5,459 nucleotides of DNA from Christensenellaceae bacterium (GTDB lineage Bacteria; Bacillota; Clostridia; Christensenellales; UBA1750), in NCBI GenBank assembly GCA_031287285.1, contig JAITTC010000195.1:1-5459 (forward strand). Direction: 5' to 3'. Below the pieces are notes generated by a model. It worked only from the letters and a program-made list of their open reading frames with translations. It ran no database searches and was not told where the DNA came from. Of the stretch, positions 1-5,312 are shown piece after piece. The first letter of the stretch is position 1; every line of letters starts with the position of its first letter. The translations under genes were made by a program, and so were the position numbers.

Positions 1-717
1 CTTTTCACGCACCATCACGGCCTTCATGTGCCATTTGAGTGCCTTGATGTACTCACCTTGGTTGTCATAAACAAGTGCGATGTTGTAGTAGGTGCTCGCT
101 GTATCGGGGTGCTCCTTCCCCAAGACCTTTTCACGCACCGGCATGGCCTTCTCGTGCCATTCGAGCGCCCTGGCGTACTCGCTTTGACTGCGATAAACCA
201 CCGCGATGTTGTTGTAGGTCATCGCCGTAGAAGGGTGAGCCGCTCCCCAAACCTTTTCGTATGCCGTCAAGGCCTTTTGATACCATTCCAGTGCCTTGAT
301 GTACTCGCCTTGCTGAGCATAACCATTGGCGATGCCCAAGTAAGATGTCGCCGTATCGGGATGTTCTTTCCCTAAGACCTTTTCCTTTATTCTCAAGGCC
401 CTTTGGTACCATTTCAGTGCCTTGACATACTCGCCTTGCTGAGCATAAACATTGGCGATGTTGTTGTAGGTACTCGCCATATCGGGGTGTTCTTTTCCCA
501 AGACCTTCTCTTTTCCCGCTAAGGCCTTTTGGTGCCATTCGAGCGCCTCGCTGTACTTGCCCAGGTTGTCATAAACTTGGGCGATGTTGTTGTAGCTGGC
601 TGCCACATCGGGGTGTTCTTTCCCCGAGATTTTCTCTTCCACTGCTAAGGCCTTTTGATGCCATTCGAGCGCCTTAACATACTCGCCTTGGTAATCATAA
701 ACCACTCCGAGGTTGTT
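1..717 (-). repeat. 126-bp tandem coding repeats (TPR units)
   Basis: The landmark that reads accttttc or a close variant on the plus strand recurs at 126-base intervals, near 123, 249, 375, 501 and 627. This corresponds to one 42-residue TPR each. Five full units and most of a sixth fall in this stretch. Some pairs are nearly identical at DNA level, for example the GAGTAYRTCAAGGCACTS-type stretch encoding GEYxKAL, which suggests recent unit duplication. The two TPR units nearer the N-terminus (718-972) have diverged. Confidence 0.85.
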
Positions 718-1359
718 GTTCACCCGGGCAACGTCCAGGTTCGTTTCCATCTCACCGGCCGTTCTGCAAATCGCCAAAGCACCGTTAAACTGTTCGATCG
801 CGTCGGTGTAGCGCGCCGCGCGGCAATAGGCAATCCCCAGGGTGTTGTGCACGCGCGCCAAATCCTCGCTCATCGGGCCGGTGACCTGCTCCTGTTCCGT
901 CAGCGCCCTTTCGTAGTGTTCAATGGCCCGAACATAGTCGCGCTGCTCCTCGAAGGTCACAGCTAAATGATAGCTCTTGGTAGGCTTTGCGGGATCCATC
1001 CTTTGCGGCTGCGGGCCATTTTGAATGGTCACATCGCCAAAAATGTTGGTGCTGTGGTCGTCTTTTGTGCTATTGTCGTTGATTATATTGCCGGCTACAT
1101 CGCCCTGAATGCTGATGCTGTGGTCATCCTTCGAGCTGCCGCCGGCGAGCACATCGCCCTGAATGCCGCCAAAGGAAAGATCGCCGCCCGCGGCAATGCC
1201 GCCGCCCGCCGAAACGTTGGCGGTTTCCGCACCCTTTTTCGCGCGGTTTTTTCGGTTGTTGATCAGGGCGACGATGATTGAAAAAATCCCCGCAATGATG
1301 GCCGCCGCAAGGGTCGCCGCAGCGGCGGGATTCTCCTTAATCCAGTTCCAAAGCTCCAT
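1..1359 (-). CDS. Membrane-anchored TPR (kinesin-light-chain-type) repeat protein, 3' end beyond the window
   Basis: The frame is open from an ATG at 1359 through the left edge, giving 453 residues without a stop, so the C-terminus is missing. The start is preceded by GGGAGG (1367-1372) with 7-base spacing. An in-frame ATG at 1374 is possible but overlaps that site. Residues about 12-33 form one hydrophobic helix (AAATLAAAIIAGIFSIIVAL) followed by a basic cluster RKNRAKK (36-42), so the bulk of the protein is predicted to face the cytoplasm. Residues 50-115 are Gly/Asp-rich with GDV repeats. From residue 130 there are seven complete TPR units and a cut eighth, about 42 residues each, with the pattern YNNIAxVYxxQGEYxKALEW then EKVLGKEHPDTA, typical of TPR_10/TPR_12 kinesin-light-chain-like repeats. 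Such repeats usually bind proteins. No catalytic domain is visible in the part seen, and the role is unknown. A divergent promoter region separates it from the methyltransferase gene. Confidence 0.9.
   Translation of the reverse strand, partial: MELWNWIKENPAAAATLAAAIIAGIFSIIVALINNRKNRAKKGAETANVSAGGGIAAGGDLSFGGIQGDVLAGGSSKDDHSISIQGDVAGNIINDNSTKDDHSTNIFGDVTIQNGPQPQRMDPAKPTKSYHLAVTFEEQRDYVRAIEHYERALTEQEQVTGPMSEDLARVHNTLGIAYCRAARYTDAIEQFNGALAICRTAGEMETNLDVARVNNNLGVVYDYQGEYVKALEWHQKALAVEEKISGKEHPDVAASYNNIAQVYDNLGKYSEALEWHQKALAGKEKVLGKEHPDMASTYNNIANVYAQQGEYVKALKWYQRALRIKEKVLGKEHPDTATSYLGIANGYAQQGEYIKALEWYQKALTAYEKVWGAAHPSTAMTYNNIAVVYRSQSEYARALEWHEKAMPVREKVLGKEHPDTASTYYNIALVYDNQGEYIKALKWHMKAVMVREK
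1011..1212 (-). repeat. GDV / KDDHS repeat linker in the TPR protein
   Basis: This codes for residues about 50-116 of the TPR protein. Two related units follow each other: IQGDVLAGGSSKDDHSIS (residues 66-83) and IQGDVAGN...STKDDHSTN (84-105), then a partial IFGDVTIQNG (106-115). Before them lies a Gly-rich lead, SAGGGIAAGGDLSFGG. Alternation of small, polar and beta-branched residues suggests short beta strands or a beta-solenoid-like spacer between the membrane helix and the TPR array. The structure is inference. Confidence 0.6.
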
Positions 1360-1397
1360 GCTCGCGCCTCCCATCGTGCAAATTCCCTTACTATGCC

Positions 1398-1426
1398 AGT
1401 TTAAGCGAATTTTCACCAAAAAGCAA
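1398..1426 (-). promoter_or_regulatory. Weak candidate promoter for the TPR gene
   Basis: Read on the minus strand, TTGCTT (1426-1421) and TAAACT (1403-1398) are separated by 17 bases. The -35 matches the sigma70 consensus at three of six bases only, and the -10 is reasonable. A start near 1391 would give a leader of about 30 bases that includes the GGGAGG site. Other placements, such as TTGGTG with CATAGT, are possible. Confidence 0.35.
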
Positions 1427-1450
1427 CGGTTTTCAGCTCATGGGCGGGGC

Positions 1451-1479
1451 TTGACCGCGAACCCTCGCGCGGGTATGCT
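1451..1479 (+). promoter_or_regulatory. Sigma70-type promoter for the rlmD operon
   Basis: TTGACC (1451-1456) and TATGCT (1474-1479) are separated by exactly 17 bases. The predicted transcription start near 1486 lies just upstream of the AAGGAGGG ribosome binding site (1497-1504) and the ATG at 1510. The leader would be only about 24 bases, leaving little room for a leader-based control element. No promoter is apparent before the two downstream genes. Confidence 0.65.
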
Positions 1480-1509
1480 GGAGGCGGTGCATCCGCAAGG
1501 AGGGTCTTT

Positions 1510-2871
1510 ATGAGGGCTGGCGAACGCTTTTTGGCGCGCATCGAGCGCGCAGCCGATTTTGGGCGCGGCATCGCCCATGTGGAGGGGCAAACGGTCTTCG
1601 TTTCCGGCGCGCTACCGGGCGAGGAGCTCGTTTGCGCCTTTGAGCGCGCCAAGGGCAAGGTCGCCTTCGCAAGGGCCGTGGAGATTTGCTCGCCCTCGCC
1701 CCTGCGCGAAAGGCCGCCCTGCCCGCTCTTTTTGAAATGCGGGGGCTGCGATATGCAGCACATGGGCTATGAAACCGAGCTCGCCCAAAAGCAGCGGGCG
1801 GTTTTAGACGCGCTGACGCGAATCGGCGGCTTTGCCCAGGGGGAGTTTGAGCTCTTGCCCGCCCTTGGCGCGCAGGAGTCCCTTCACTACCGGAATAAGG
1901 CGATCTTCCCCATCGGCGGCGTGCCCGGAAGGGCGGAAATCGGCTTCTTTCAGCGGCAGAGCCATGAAATCGTGCCGGCTGAGGGCTGCCTGCTGCTGCC
2001 GGAAGGCATGGCCGTGGCCGCGAGGGCTTTTATCGCCTGGATGAATGCGTTTGGTCTGCCGCCTGTGGACGCAGGAAGCGGCAAGGGGCTCGTTCGTCAT
2101 CTGATGCTGCGGCAAAACCGGGCGGGGCAAATGCTGGCCGTGCCCGTGACCGCGCGCGCGGAGCTGCCAAGGGCGAAAGAGCTTCGCGACGCGCTGCAAG
2201 GCGCCCTGGGCGAGAGCTTCGCGGGGCTGTGCCTGAACGTCAATTCGCAGCCCGATGGCGAGATCCTGGGCGAGCGCTGCGAAACCCTCTTTGGCGAAGG
2301 CGTTTTGCGCGAAGAGCTGCTGGGCCTTTGCTTCGAGATTTCGCCGCTTTCGTTCTTTCAGGTAAACCCCGCGCAGGCAGCGCTTCTGTATGGCAAGGCG
2401 CTCGAGTTTGCGGGTCTTCGCGGCGATGAAACCGCCGTGGACGCCTACTGCGGCGCGGGCGGCATCGCCCTGCTCCTGGCGCGGGCGGCAGAGAAGGTGC
2501 TCGGCATCGAAGCCGCCCCGGCAGCGGTGCAAGACGCCAACGAAAATGCGCGCCGCAACGGCATCCAAAACGCGAAATTCAGGCAAGGGCGCTGCGAGGA
2601 GCTGCTGCCAAGGCTCTTTGACGAGGGCGCGCGGCCCGATCTGCTGACCCTTGACCCGCCCCGCAGGGGCTGCGATCCTGAGCTCCTTTCGGCGATTTTG
2701 GCCGCCGGGCCGAGGAGGATCGTCTATGTTTCGTGCAACCCGGCCACGCTGGCGCGCGATTTGAAGGCCCTTTGCGCTTCCGGCGAATACGCCTTCCTGC
2801 GCGCCCAGCCGGTCGACATGTTCCCCAGAACCGGCCACGTCGAGTGCGTGGCGCTGCTCGAAAGGCGTTAA
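1510..2871 (+). CDS. rlmD: 23S rRNA (uracil-C5)-methyltransferase, RlmD/RlmCD (TrmA) family
   Basis: Transfers a methyl group from S-adenosylmethionine to C5 of uracil in 23S rRNA. In Gram-positive bacteria the RlmCD form modifies both U747 and U1939 (E. coli numbering). The 453 residues match the usual family length. An N-terminal TRAM-like region (about 1-60) is followed by the [4Fe-4S] cysteines C71, C77, C80 (CxxxxxCGGC) and C160. The conserved YRNKA (127-131) and SPLSFFQVNP (278-287) are present, then the SAM-binding motif DAYCGAGG (311-318), DPPRRG (382-387), the catalytic cysteine C409 in SCNP, and the C-terminal HVE with general base E445. All key residues are present, so it should be active. 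The start is fixed by AAGGAGGG five bases upstream. It is the first gene of the operon; the next gene starts 18 bases after its stop. Whether it acts on one or both sites cannot be told from sequence. Confidence 0.95.
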   Translation: MRAGERFLARIERAADFGRGIAHVEGQTVFVSGALPGEELVCAFERAKGKVAFARAVEICSPSPLRERPPCPLFLKCGGCDMQHMGYETELAQKQRAVLDALTRIGGFAQGEFELLPALGAQESLHYRNKAIFPIGGVPGRAEIGFFQRQSHEIVPAEGCLLLPEGMAVAARAFIAWMNAFGLPPVDAGSGKGLVRHLMLRQNRAGQMLAVPVTARAELPRAKELRDALQGALGESFAGLCLNVNSQPDGEILGERCETLFGEGVLREELLGLCFEISPLSFFQVNPAQAALLYGKALEFAGLRGDETAVDAYCGAGGIALLLARAAEKVLGIEAAPAAVQDANENARRNGIQNAKFRQGRCEELLPRLFDEGARPDLLTLDPPRRGCDPELLSAILAAGPRRIVYVSCNPATLARDLKALCASGEYAFLRAQPVDMFPRTGHVECVALLERR

Positions 2872-2889
2872 AGAAGGAGGGTTTTTGGG

Positions 2890-3927
2890 ATGAAAGAGCT
2901 GGTGAAGCCGCAAGCGCTGCGGCCTGGCGACAAGGTGGCGGCGGTGAGCCTTTCCTGGGGCGGGGCGGGCGATGCGCACCTTTTGTGGCGCTACCGCGCA
3001 GGCAAGAAGCGCCTTGGCGAGGTTTTTGGCCTAGAGGTCGTCGAAATGGAGCACACGCTATGCGGCTCCGCCTACCTTTACGAGCACCCGCAGGCCCGCG
3101 CGGCAGACCTGATGGCGGCCTTTGCAGACCCATCGATCAAGGCGATCTTCTCGTGCATCGGCGGGGAAGAGAGCGTGCGAATGCTGCCCTTTATCGATTT
3201 TGACGTCATTCGCCGCAACCCGAAGATCTTCATCGGCTATTCCGATACGACGATCGCGCACCTCATCTGCCACAAGGCCGGGCTTTCGAGCTTTTATGGC
3301 CCTTCGATCCTGGCTGAACTGGCCGAAAACATCGAAATCTTCGATTACACTCAAAAATGGCTCCAAAAAACCCTGTTTTGCACGGCGCCCTTGGGCGAAA
3401 TCGAGCCCGCGCCCGCGTGGACCGGCGAAAGGCTCGAATGGAGCGAAGAAAACGCGCAGACGCAAAAGAAGCTGCAGAAAAACACCGGCTATGAGCTTTT
3501 GCAGGGCAAGGGAATCGCCCGCGGGCGGCTGATCGGCGGCTGCATCGAGGTTTTAGAGATGGCAAAGGGCACGGCGCTTTGGCCCGAAAAGAGCGATTTC
3601 GATGGCGCGATCCTCTTTTTTGAGAGCTCGGAAGAGATGCCGGAGCCCAGGTCCATCGAATATTGGCTGCGGAACTACGGCAGCCAGGGGATTTTGCAGG
3701 GCGCTTCCGCGCTGCTCTTCGGCAAGCCCTACCAGGGCCGCTTTTATGAGGAATACCGGCGCGCGATCCTCAAAATCACGGCGGAGCTTGGCCTTGGCGA
3801 GCTGCCCATCCTCTATAACCTCTCGTTTGGGCATAACGAGCCCATGTGCACGCTGCCCTACGGCGCGCTGGCCGAGCTGAACTGCGAAAAGAGGAGTTTT
3901 TCGATTTTGGAAGCCGGGGTGTGCTGA
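2890..3927 (+). CDS. S66 family serine peptidase, MccF / LD-carboxypeptidase-like
   Basis: The S66 family includes cytoplasmic LD-carboxypeptidases, which trim murein tetrapeptides during peptidoglycan recycling, and MccF, which inactivates microcin C by cutting its peptidyl-nucleotide amide bond. The nucleophile is Ser118 in GYSDTT (116-121). The other triad members are best assigned to Glu245 in FFESSEE and His315 in FGHNEP. The early IGGEES segment (90-95) and the GRLIGGCIEVLEM segment are also typical of the family. At 345 residues it is nearer the MccF length than the roughly 300 residues of LdcA, and the N-terminal SWGGAGDAH-type sequence also favours the MccF-like branch. There is no signal peptide, which fits a cytoplasmic enzyme. 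AAGGAGGG (2874-2881) lies 8 bases before the ATG. No microcin or nucleotide-peptide biosynthesis gene is visible, so the substrate remains open. Confidence 0.88.
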   Translation: MKELVKPQALRPGDKVAAVSLSWGGAGDAHLLWRYRAGKKRLGEVFGLEVVEMEHTLCGSAYLYEHPQARAADLMAAFADPSIKAIFSCIGGEESVRMLPFIDFDVIRRNPKIFIGYSDTTIAHLICHKAGLSSFYGPSILAELAENIEIFDYTQKWLQKTLFCTAPLGEIEPAPAWTGERLEWSEENAQTQKKLQKNTGYELLQGKGIARGRLIGGCIEVLEMAKGTALWPEKSDFDGAILFFESSEEMPEPRSIEYWLRNYGSQGILQGASALLFGKPYQGRFYEEYRRAILKITAELGLGELPILYNLSFGHNEPMCTLPYGALAELNCEKRSFSILEAGVC

Positions 3928-3928
3928 A

Positions 3929-4645
3929 ATGGGTGAAAAAAGCGAAAAAAGGGTGCTGTTCGTGGGGAATAGCCACACTTATTTTAACGACATGCCAAGG
4001 ATTTTCAGCGGCCTGGCGGCAGCAGCCGGGCGGCGGGTTGGGGTTTCGATGCTGGCCCAGCCGGGCGTGACCTTCGGCTGGCATCTGCAAAGCCCCGATC
4101 TGCGCTTTGCCCTTTTGCATGGCGGTTTTGACGCGGTGTTCTTCCAGCAGGCGGCGCATTCGCCGGCGCCCGCGCGCGAAGAAACGCTTCGCGACGGGGC
4201 GGAGCTCATCCGACGGGCCAAGGCTTGCGGGATGCGGCAAATTTTAACCGTGCCCTGGGCCGAGCGCGAAAAGCCCGAGCGGCAGGCGGCCATGCTCGAA
4301 ACCTTCTCTTCGCTGGCCGCCGCCACGGGCGCTGAATGCAGCCCCGTGGGCGTTGTTTTTGAGCGGGTGCTAAAGGAACGCCCAGACATCGACCTTTATT
4401 GGCTCGACGGGGCGCACTGCTCGCCCCTTGGCAGCTATGTGAACGCGCTCTGCGCCTACGCGACCTTCTTTCATGCATCGCCCGAAGGGCTGCCGGCGGC
4501 CTCGCTTTCAACGCACGCGGAAGATGGCCGGCCTTATGAGATGAAAGCCGCCGAAACGCGACTGGATGAGGAGGCTTGCGCCCTTTTGCAGCGCTTTGTG
4601 TGGCAGGCAAGCCGCGAGGCGAGAAGCGGCAGAAGAACGGGGTAA
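3929..4645 (+). CDS. SGNH/GDSL-hydrolase-like protein (DUF4886-type)
   Basis: This 238-residue protein lacks a signal peptide and so is probably cytoplasmic. Block I is VGNSHTYFNDMP with the presumed nucleophile Ser15, close to the GNSxT form seen in DUF4886-like SGNH proteins. A PGVTFGWHL segment (45-53) sits at the block II position. A hydrophobic strand ending FFQQAAHS (71-78) occupies the place of the usual GxND block, so the oxyanion Asn appears replaced by Gln. Block V is DGAHCSP with Asp160 and His163 as the rest of the triad. Esterase or deacylase activity is likely from the fold, but the substrate is unknown. The ATG lies one base after the peptidase TGA and has only GGGG (3916-3919) upstream, so translation is probably coupled to the peptidase. 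The C-terminus (about 226-238) is Arg-rich and probably disordered. Confidence 0.78.
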   Translation: MGEKSEKRVLFVGNSHTYFNDMPRIFSGLAAAAGRRVGVSMLAQPGVTFGWHLQSPDLRFALLHGGFDAVFFQQAAHSPAPAREETLRDGAELIRRAKACGMRQILTVPWAEREKPERQAAMLETFSSLAAATGAECSPVGVVFERVLKERPDIDLYWLDGAHCSPLGSYVNALCAYATFFHASPEGLPAASLSTHAEDGRPYEMKAAETRLDEEACALLQRFVWQASREARSGRRTG

Positions 4646-4675
4646 GGTGCGGCCCCCTCCCCAAGGGTGTTTTTC

Positions 4676-4690
4676 AAAACGAATCGTTTC
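4676..4690. promoter_or_regulatory. Palindrome AAACGAATCGTTT, array copy 1
   Basis: AAAACGAATCGTTTC contains six-base arms AAACGA/TCGTTT around one central base. It lies between the stop codon of the tail fragment (4702-4704) and the terminator remnant. Identical copies occur at 4861-4875 and 5075-5089, and one with a single change at 5288-5302. It looks like a dimeric protein binding site, but no binding protein is known from this window. Confidence 0.4.
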
Positions 4691-4701
4691 AGGGCCCTTT
4701 T

Positions 4702-4786
4702 TTAGTTTGCTTTGCCCCGCTTTTTGCGCCGAATGCGGCCGCGTATGGCAAGGGCCAGCCAAGCAGGGTGGACAGCGCCTCCATGC
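4702..4786 (-). pseudogene. Decayed C-terminal tail fragment, array copy 1
   Basis: The minus-strand frame ends LALAIRGRIRRKKRGKAN followed by TAA (4704-4702), homologous to the tail of the gene at the right edge. About 29 bases coding for the middle of the transmembrane helix are deleted, and the frame then runs into a stop without any ATG. It is the most degraded of the copies and is unlikely to be translated. Confidence 0.7.
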
Positions 4787-4821
4787 CATCAAAAAGCCAA
4801 AAAACTTTGCAGTCATCGACA

Positions 4822-4860
4822 GAAACGCCCCCGAGGGGATTTCCCCCGAGAGTGTTTTTT
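4822..4860 (+). terminator. Rho-independent terminator, between array copies 1 and 2
   Basis: CCGAGGGGATTTCCCCCG forms a GC-rich hairpin (four GC pairs on an ATTT loop, then more pairs past a bulged A) and is followed by GTGTTTTTT. The outer arms found in the other units have decayed here (ACGCCC against GAGAGTGT). It is the first convincing terminator downstream of the plus-strand operon, about 180 bases past its last stop codon. Confidence 0.65.
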
Positions 4861-4875
4861 AAAACGAATCGTTTC
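4861..4875. promoter_or_regulatory. Palindrome AAACGAATCGTTT, array copy 2
   Basis: Identical to the copy 1 palindrome. It sits directly after the T-run of the adjacent terminator on the plus strand and 11 bases beyond the stop codon of the copy 2 tail on the minus strand. Confidence 0.4.
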
Positions 4876-4886
4876 AGGGCCGTTTT

Positions 4887-5000
4887 TTAGCTTGCTTTGC
4901 CCCGCTTTTTGCGCCGAATGCGGCCGTGTATGGCAAGGGCCAGCCAGGCCAGAAGCCCCAGGAAGACGGGCCAGCCAAGCAGGGCGGGCCATGTCTCCAT
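4887..5000 (-). pseudogene. Tail-duplicate copy 2: intact 37-codon transmembrane micro-ORF
   Basis: ATG at 5000 to TAA at 4889-4887 encodes 37 residues beginning METWPALLGWPVF, continuing with the helix LGLLAWLALAIHG and the basic tail RIRRKKRGKAS. It keeps the reading frame of the parental tail, as the segments WPALLGW and GLLAWLAL show. No ribosome binding site is visible upstream and a terminator lies before it, so it is best read as a duplicated gene end. Translation as a small single-pass membrane protein cannot be excluded. Confidence 0.6.
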
Positions 5001-5037
5001 GCCATCAAAAAGCTAAAAGCTCGGCATTCATGGGCAG

Positions 5038-5073
5038 AAACACCCCCGAGGGGATTTCCCCCGGGGTGTTTTT
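5038..5073. terminator. Bidirectional hairpin terminator, between array copies 2 and 3
   Basis: AAACACCCC (5038-5046) pairs with GGGGTGTTT (5063-5071) around a G/C-rich inner stem closed by an ATTT-type loop. A T-run (5069-5073) follows on the plus strand; on the minus strand the run is only TTT before C. It should stop plus-strand transcripts better than minus-strand ones. Confidence 0.7.
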
Positions 5074-5074
5074 C

Positions 5075-5089
5075 AAAACGAATCGTTTC
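5075..5089. promoter_or_regulatory. Palindrome AAACGAATCGTTT, array copy 3
   Basis: Identical to copies 1 and 2. It lies immediately after the terminator at 5038-5073 and 11 bases from the stop codon of the copy 3 tail. Confidence 0.4.
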
Positions 5090-5100
5090 AGGGCCGCTTT

Positions 5101-5214
5101 TCAGCTTGCTTTGCCCCGCTTTTTGCGCCGAATGCGGCCGTGTATGGCAAGGGCCAGCCAGGCCAGAAGCCCCAGGAAGACGAGCCAGCCAAGCAGGCAG
5201 CGCCTCCATGCCAT
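5101..5214 (-). pseudogene. Tail-duplicate copy 3: intact 37-codon transmembrane micro-ORF
   Basis: ATG at 5214 to TGA at 5103-5101 encodes 37 residues beginning MAWRRCLLGWLVF and then matching the copy 2 helix and basic tail exactly (LGLLAWLALAIHG, RIRRKKRGKAS). A small deletion relative to the parental gene changes the frame upstream of LLGW, yet an ATG in the flank restores an open frame through the helix. There is no convincing ribosome binding site, only a T-run before the ATG. It is probably a duplicated gene end, with small-protein expression possible. Confidence 0.6.
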
Positions 5215-5249
5215 CAAAAAAGCCTAAAAAACGCGGTATTCATGGGCAG

Positions 5250-5286
5250 AAACACCCCCGAGGGGATTTCCCTCAGGGGTGTTTTT
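5250..5286. terminator. Terminator of the right-hand minus-strand gene (parental copy)
   Basis: AAACACCCC (5250-5258) pairs with GGGGTGTTT (5276-5284). After one C/A mismatch, GAGGG (5260-5264) pairs with CCCTC (5270-5274) around a five-base GATTT loop, for 14 pairs in all. T-runs follow on both strands, longer on the plus strand. It lies 27 bases past the stop codon of the minus-strand gene and is the best preserved hairpin of the series. Confidence 0.75.
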
Positions 5287-5287
5287 C

Positions 5288-5302
5288 AAAACGAATTGTT
5301 TC
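5288..5302. promoter_or_regulatory. Palindrome AAACGAATTGTTT, array copy 4 (one change)
   Basis: This is the parental-copy counterpart of the three perfect palindromes, with TCGTTT changed to TTGTTT. It lies between the stop codon (5315-5313) and the terminator of the right-hand gene. Confidence 0.35.
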
Positions 5303-5312
5303 AGGGGCCTTT

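Noticed and set aside
28..1281. Several plus-strand open frames of 103-116 codons over the TPR gene
   Set aside because: They are the antisense of a clear TPR coding frame, and their repetitive proteins simply mirror the 126-bp repeats.
1804..2979. A 391-codon open frame on the minus strand overlapping the methyltransferase gene
   Set aside because: It lies antisense to a gene with every catalytic motif intact, its protein is low-complexity and Arg/Gln/Ala-rich with no recognisable domain, and long antisense frames are expected in G+C-rich DNA.
4676..4690. Catabolite-responsive element (CcpA site)
   Set aside because: The palindrome has an odd centre with CG in each arm and does not fit the even cre consensus. 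It also lies at gene 3' ends rather than at promoters.
4566..5227. Plus- and minus-strand open frames of about 100-170 codons across the tandem array
   Set aside because: They run through terminators and repeat junctions, lack ribosome binding sites, and repeat the same peptide once per unit only because the DNA repeats.
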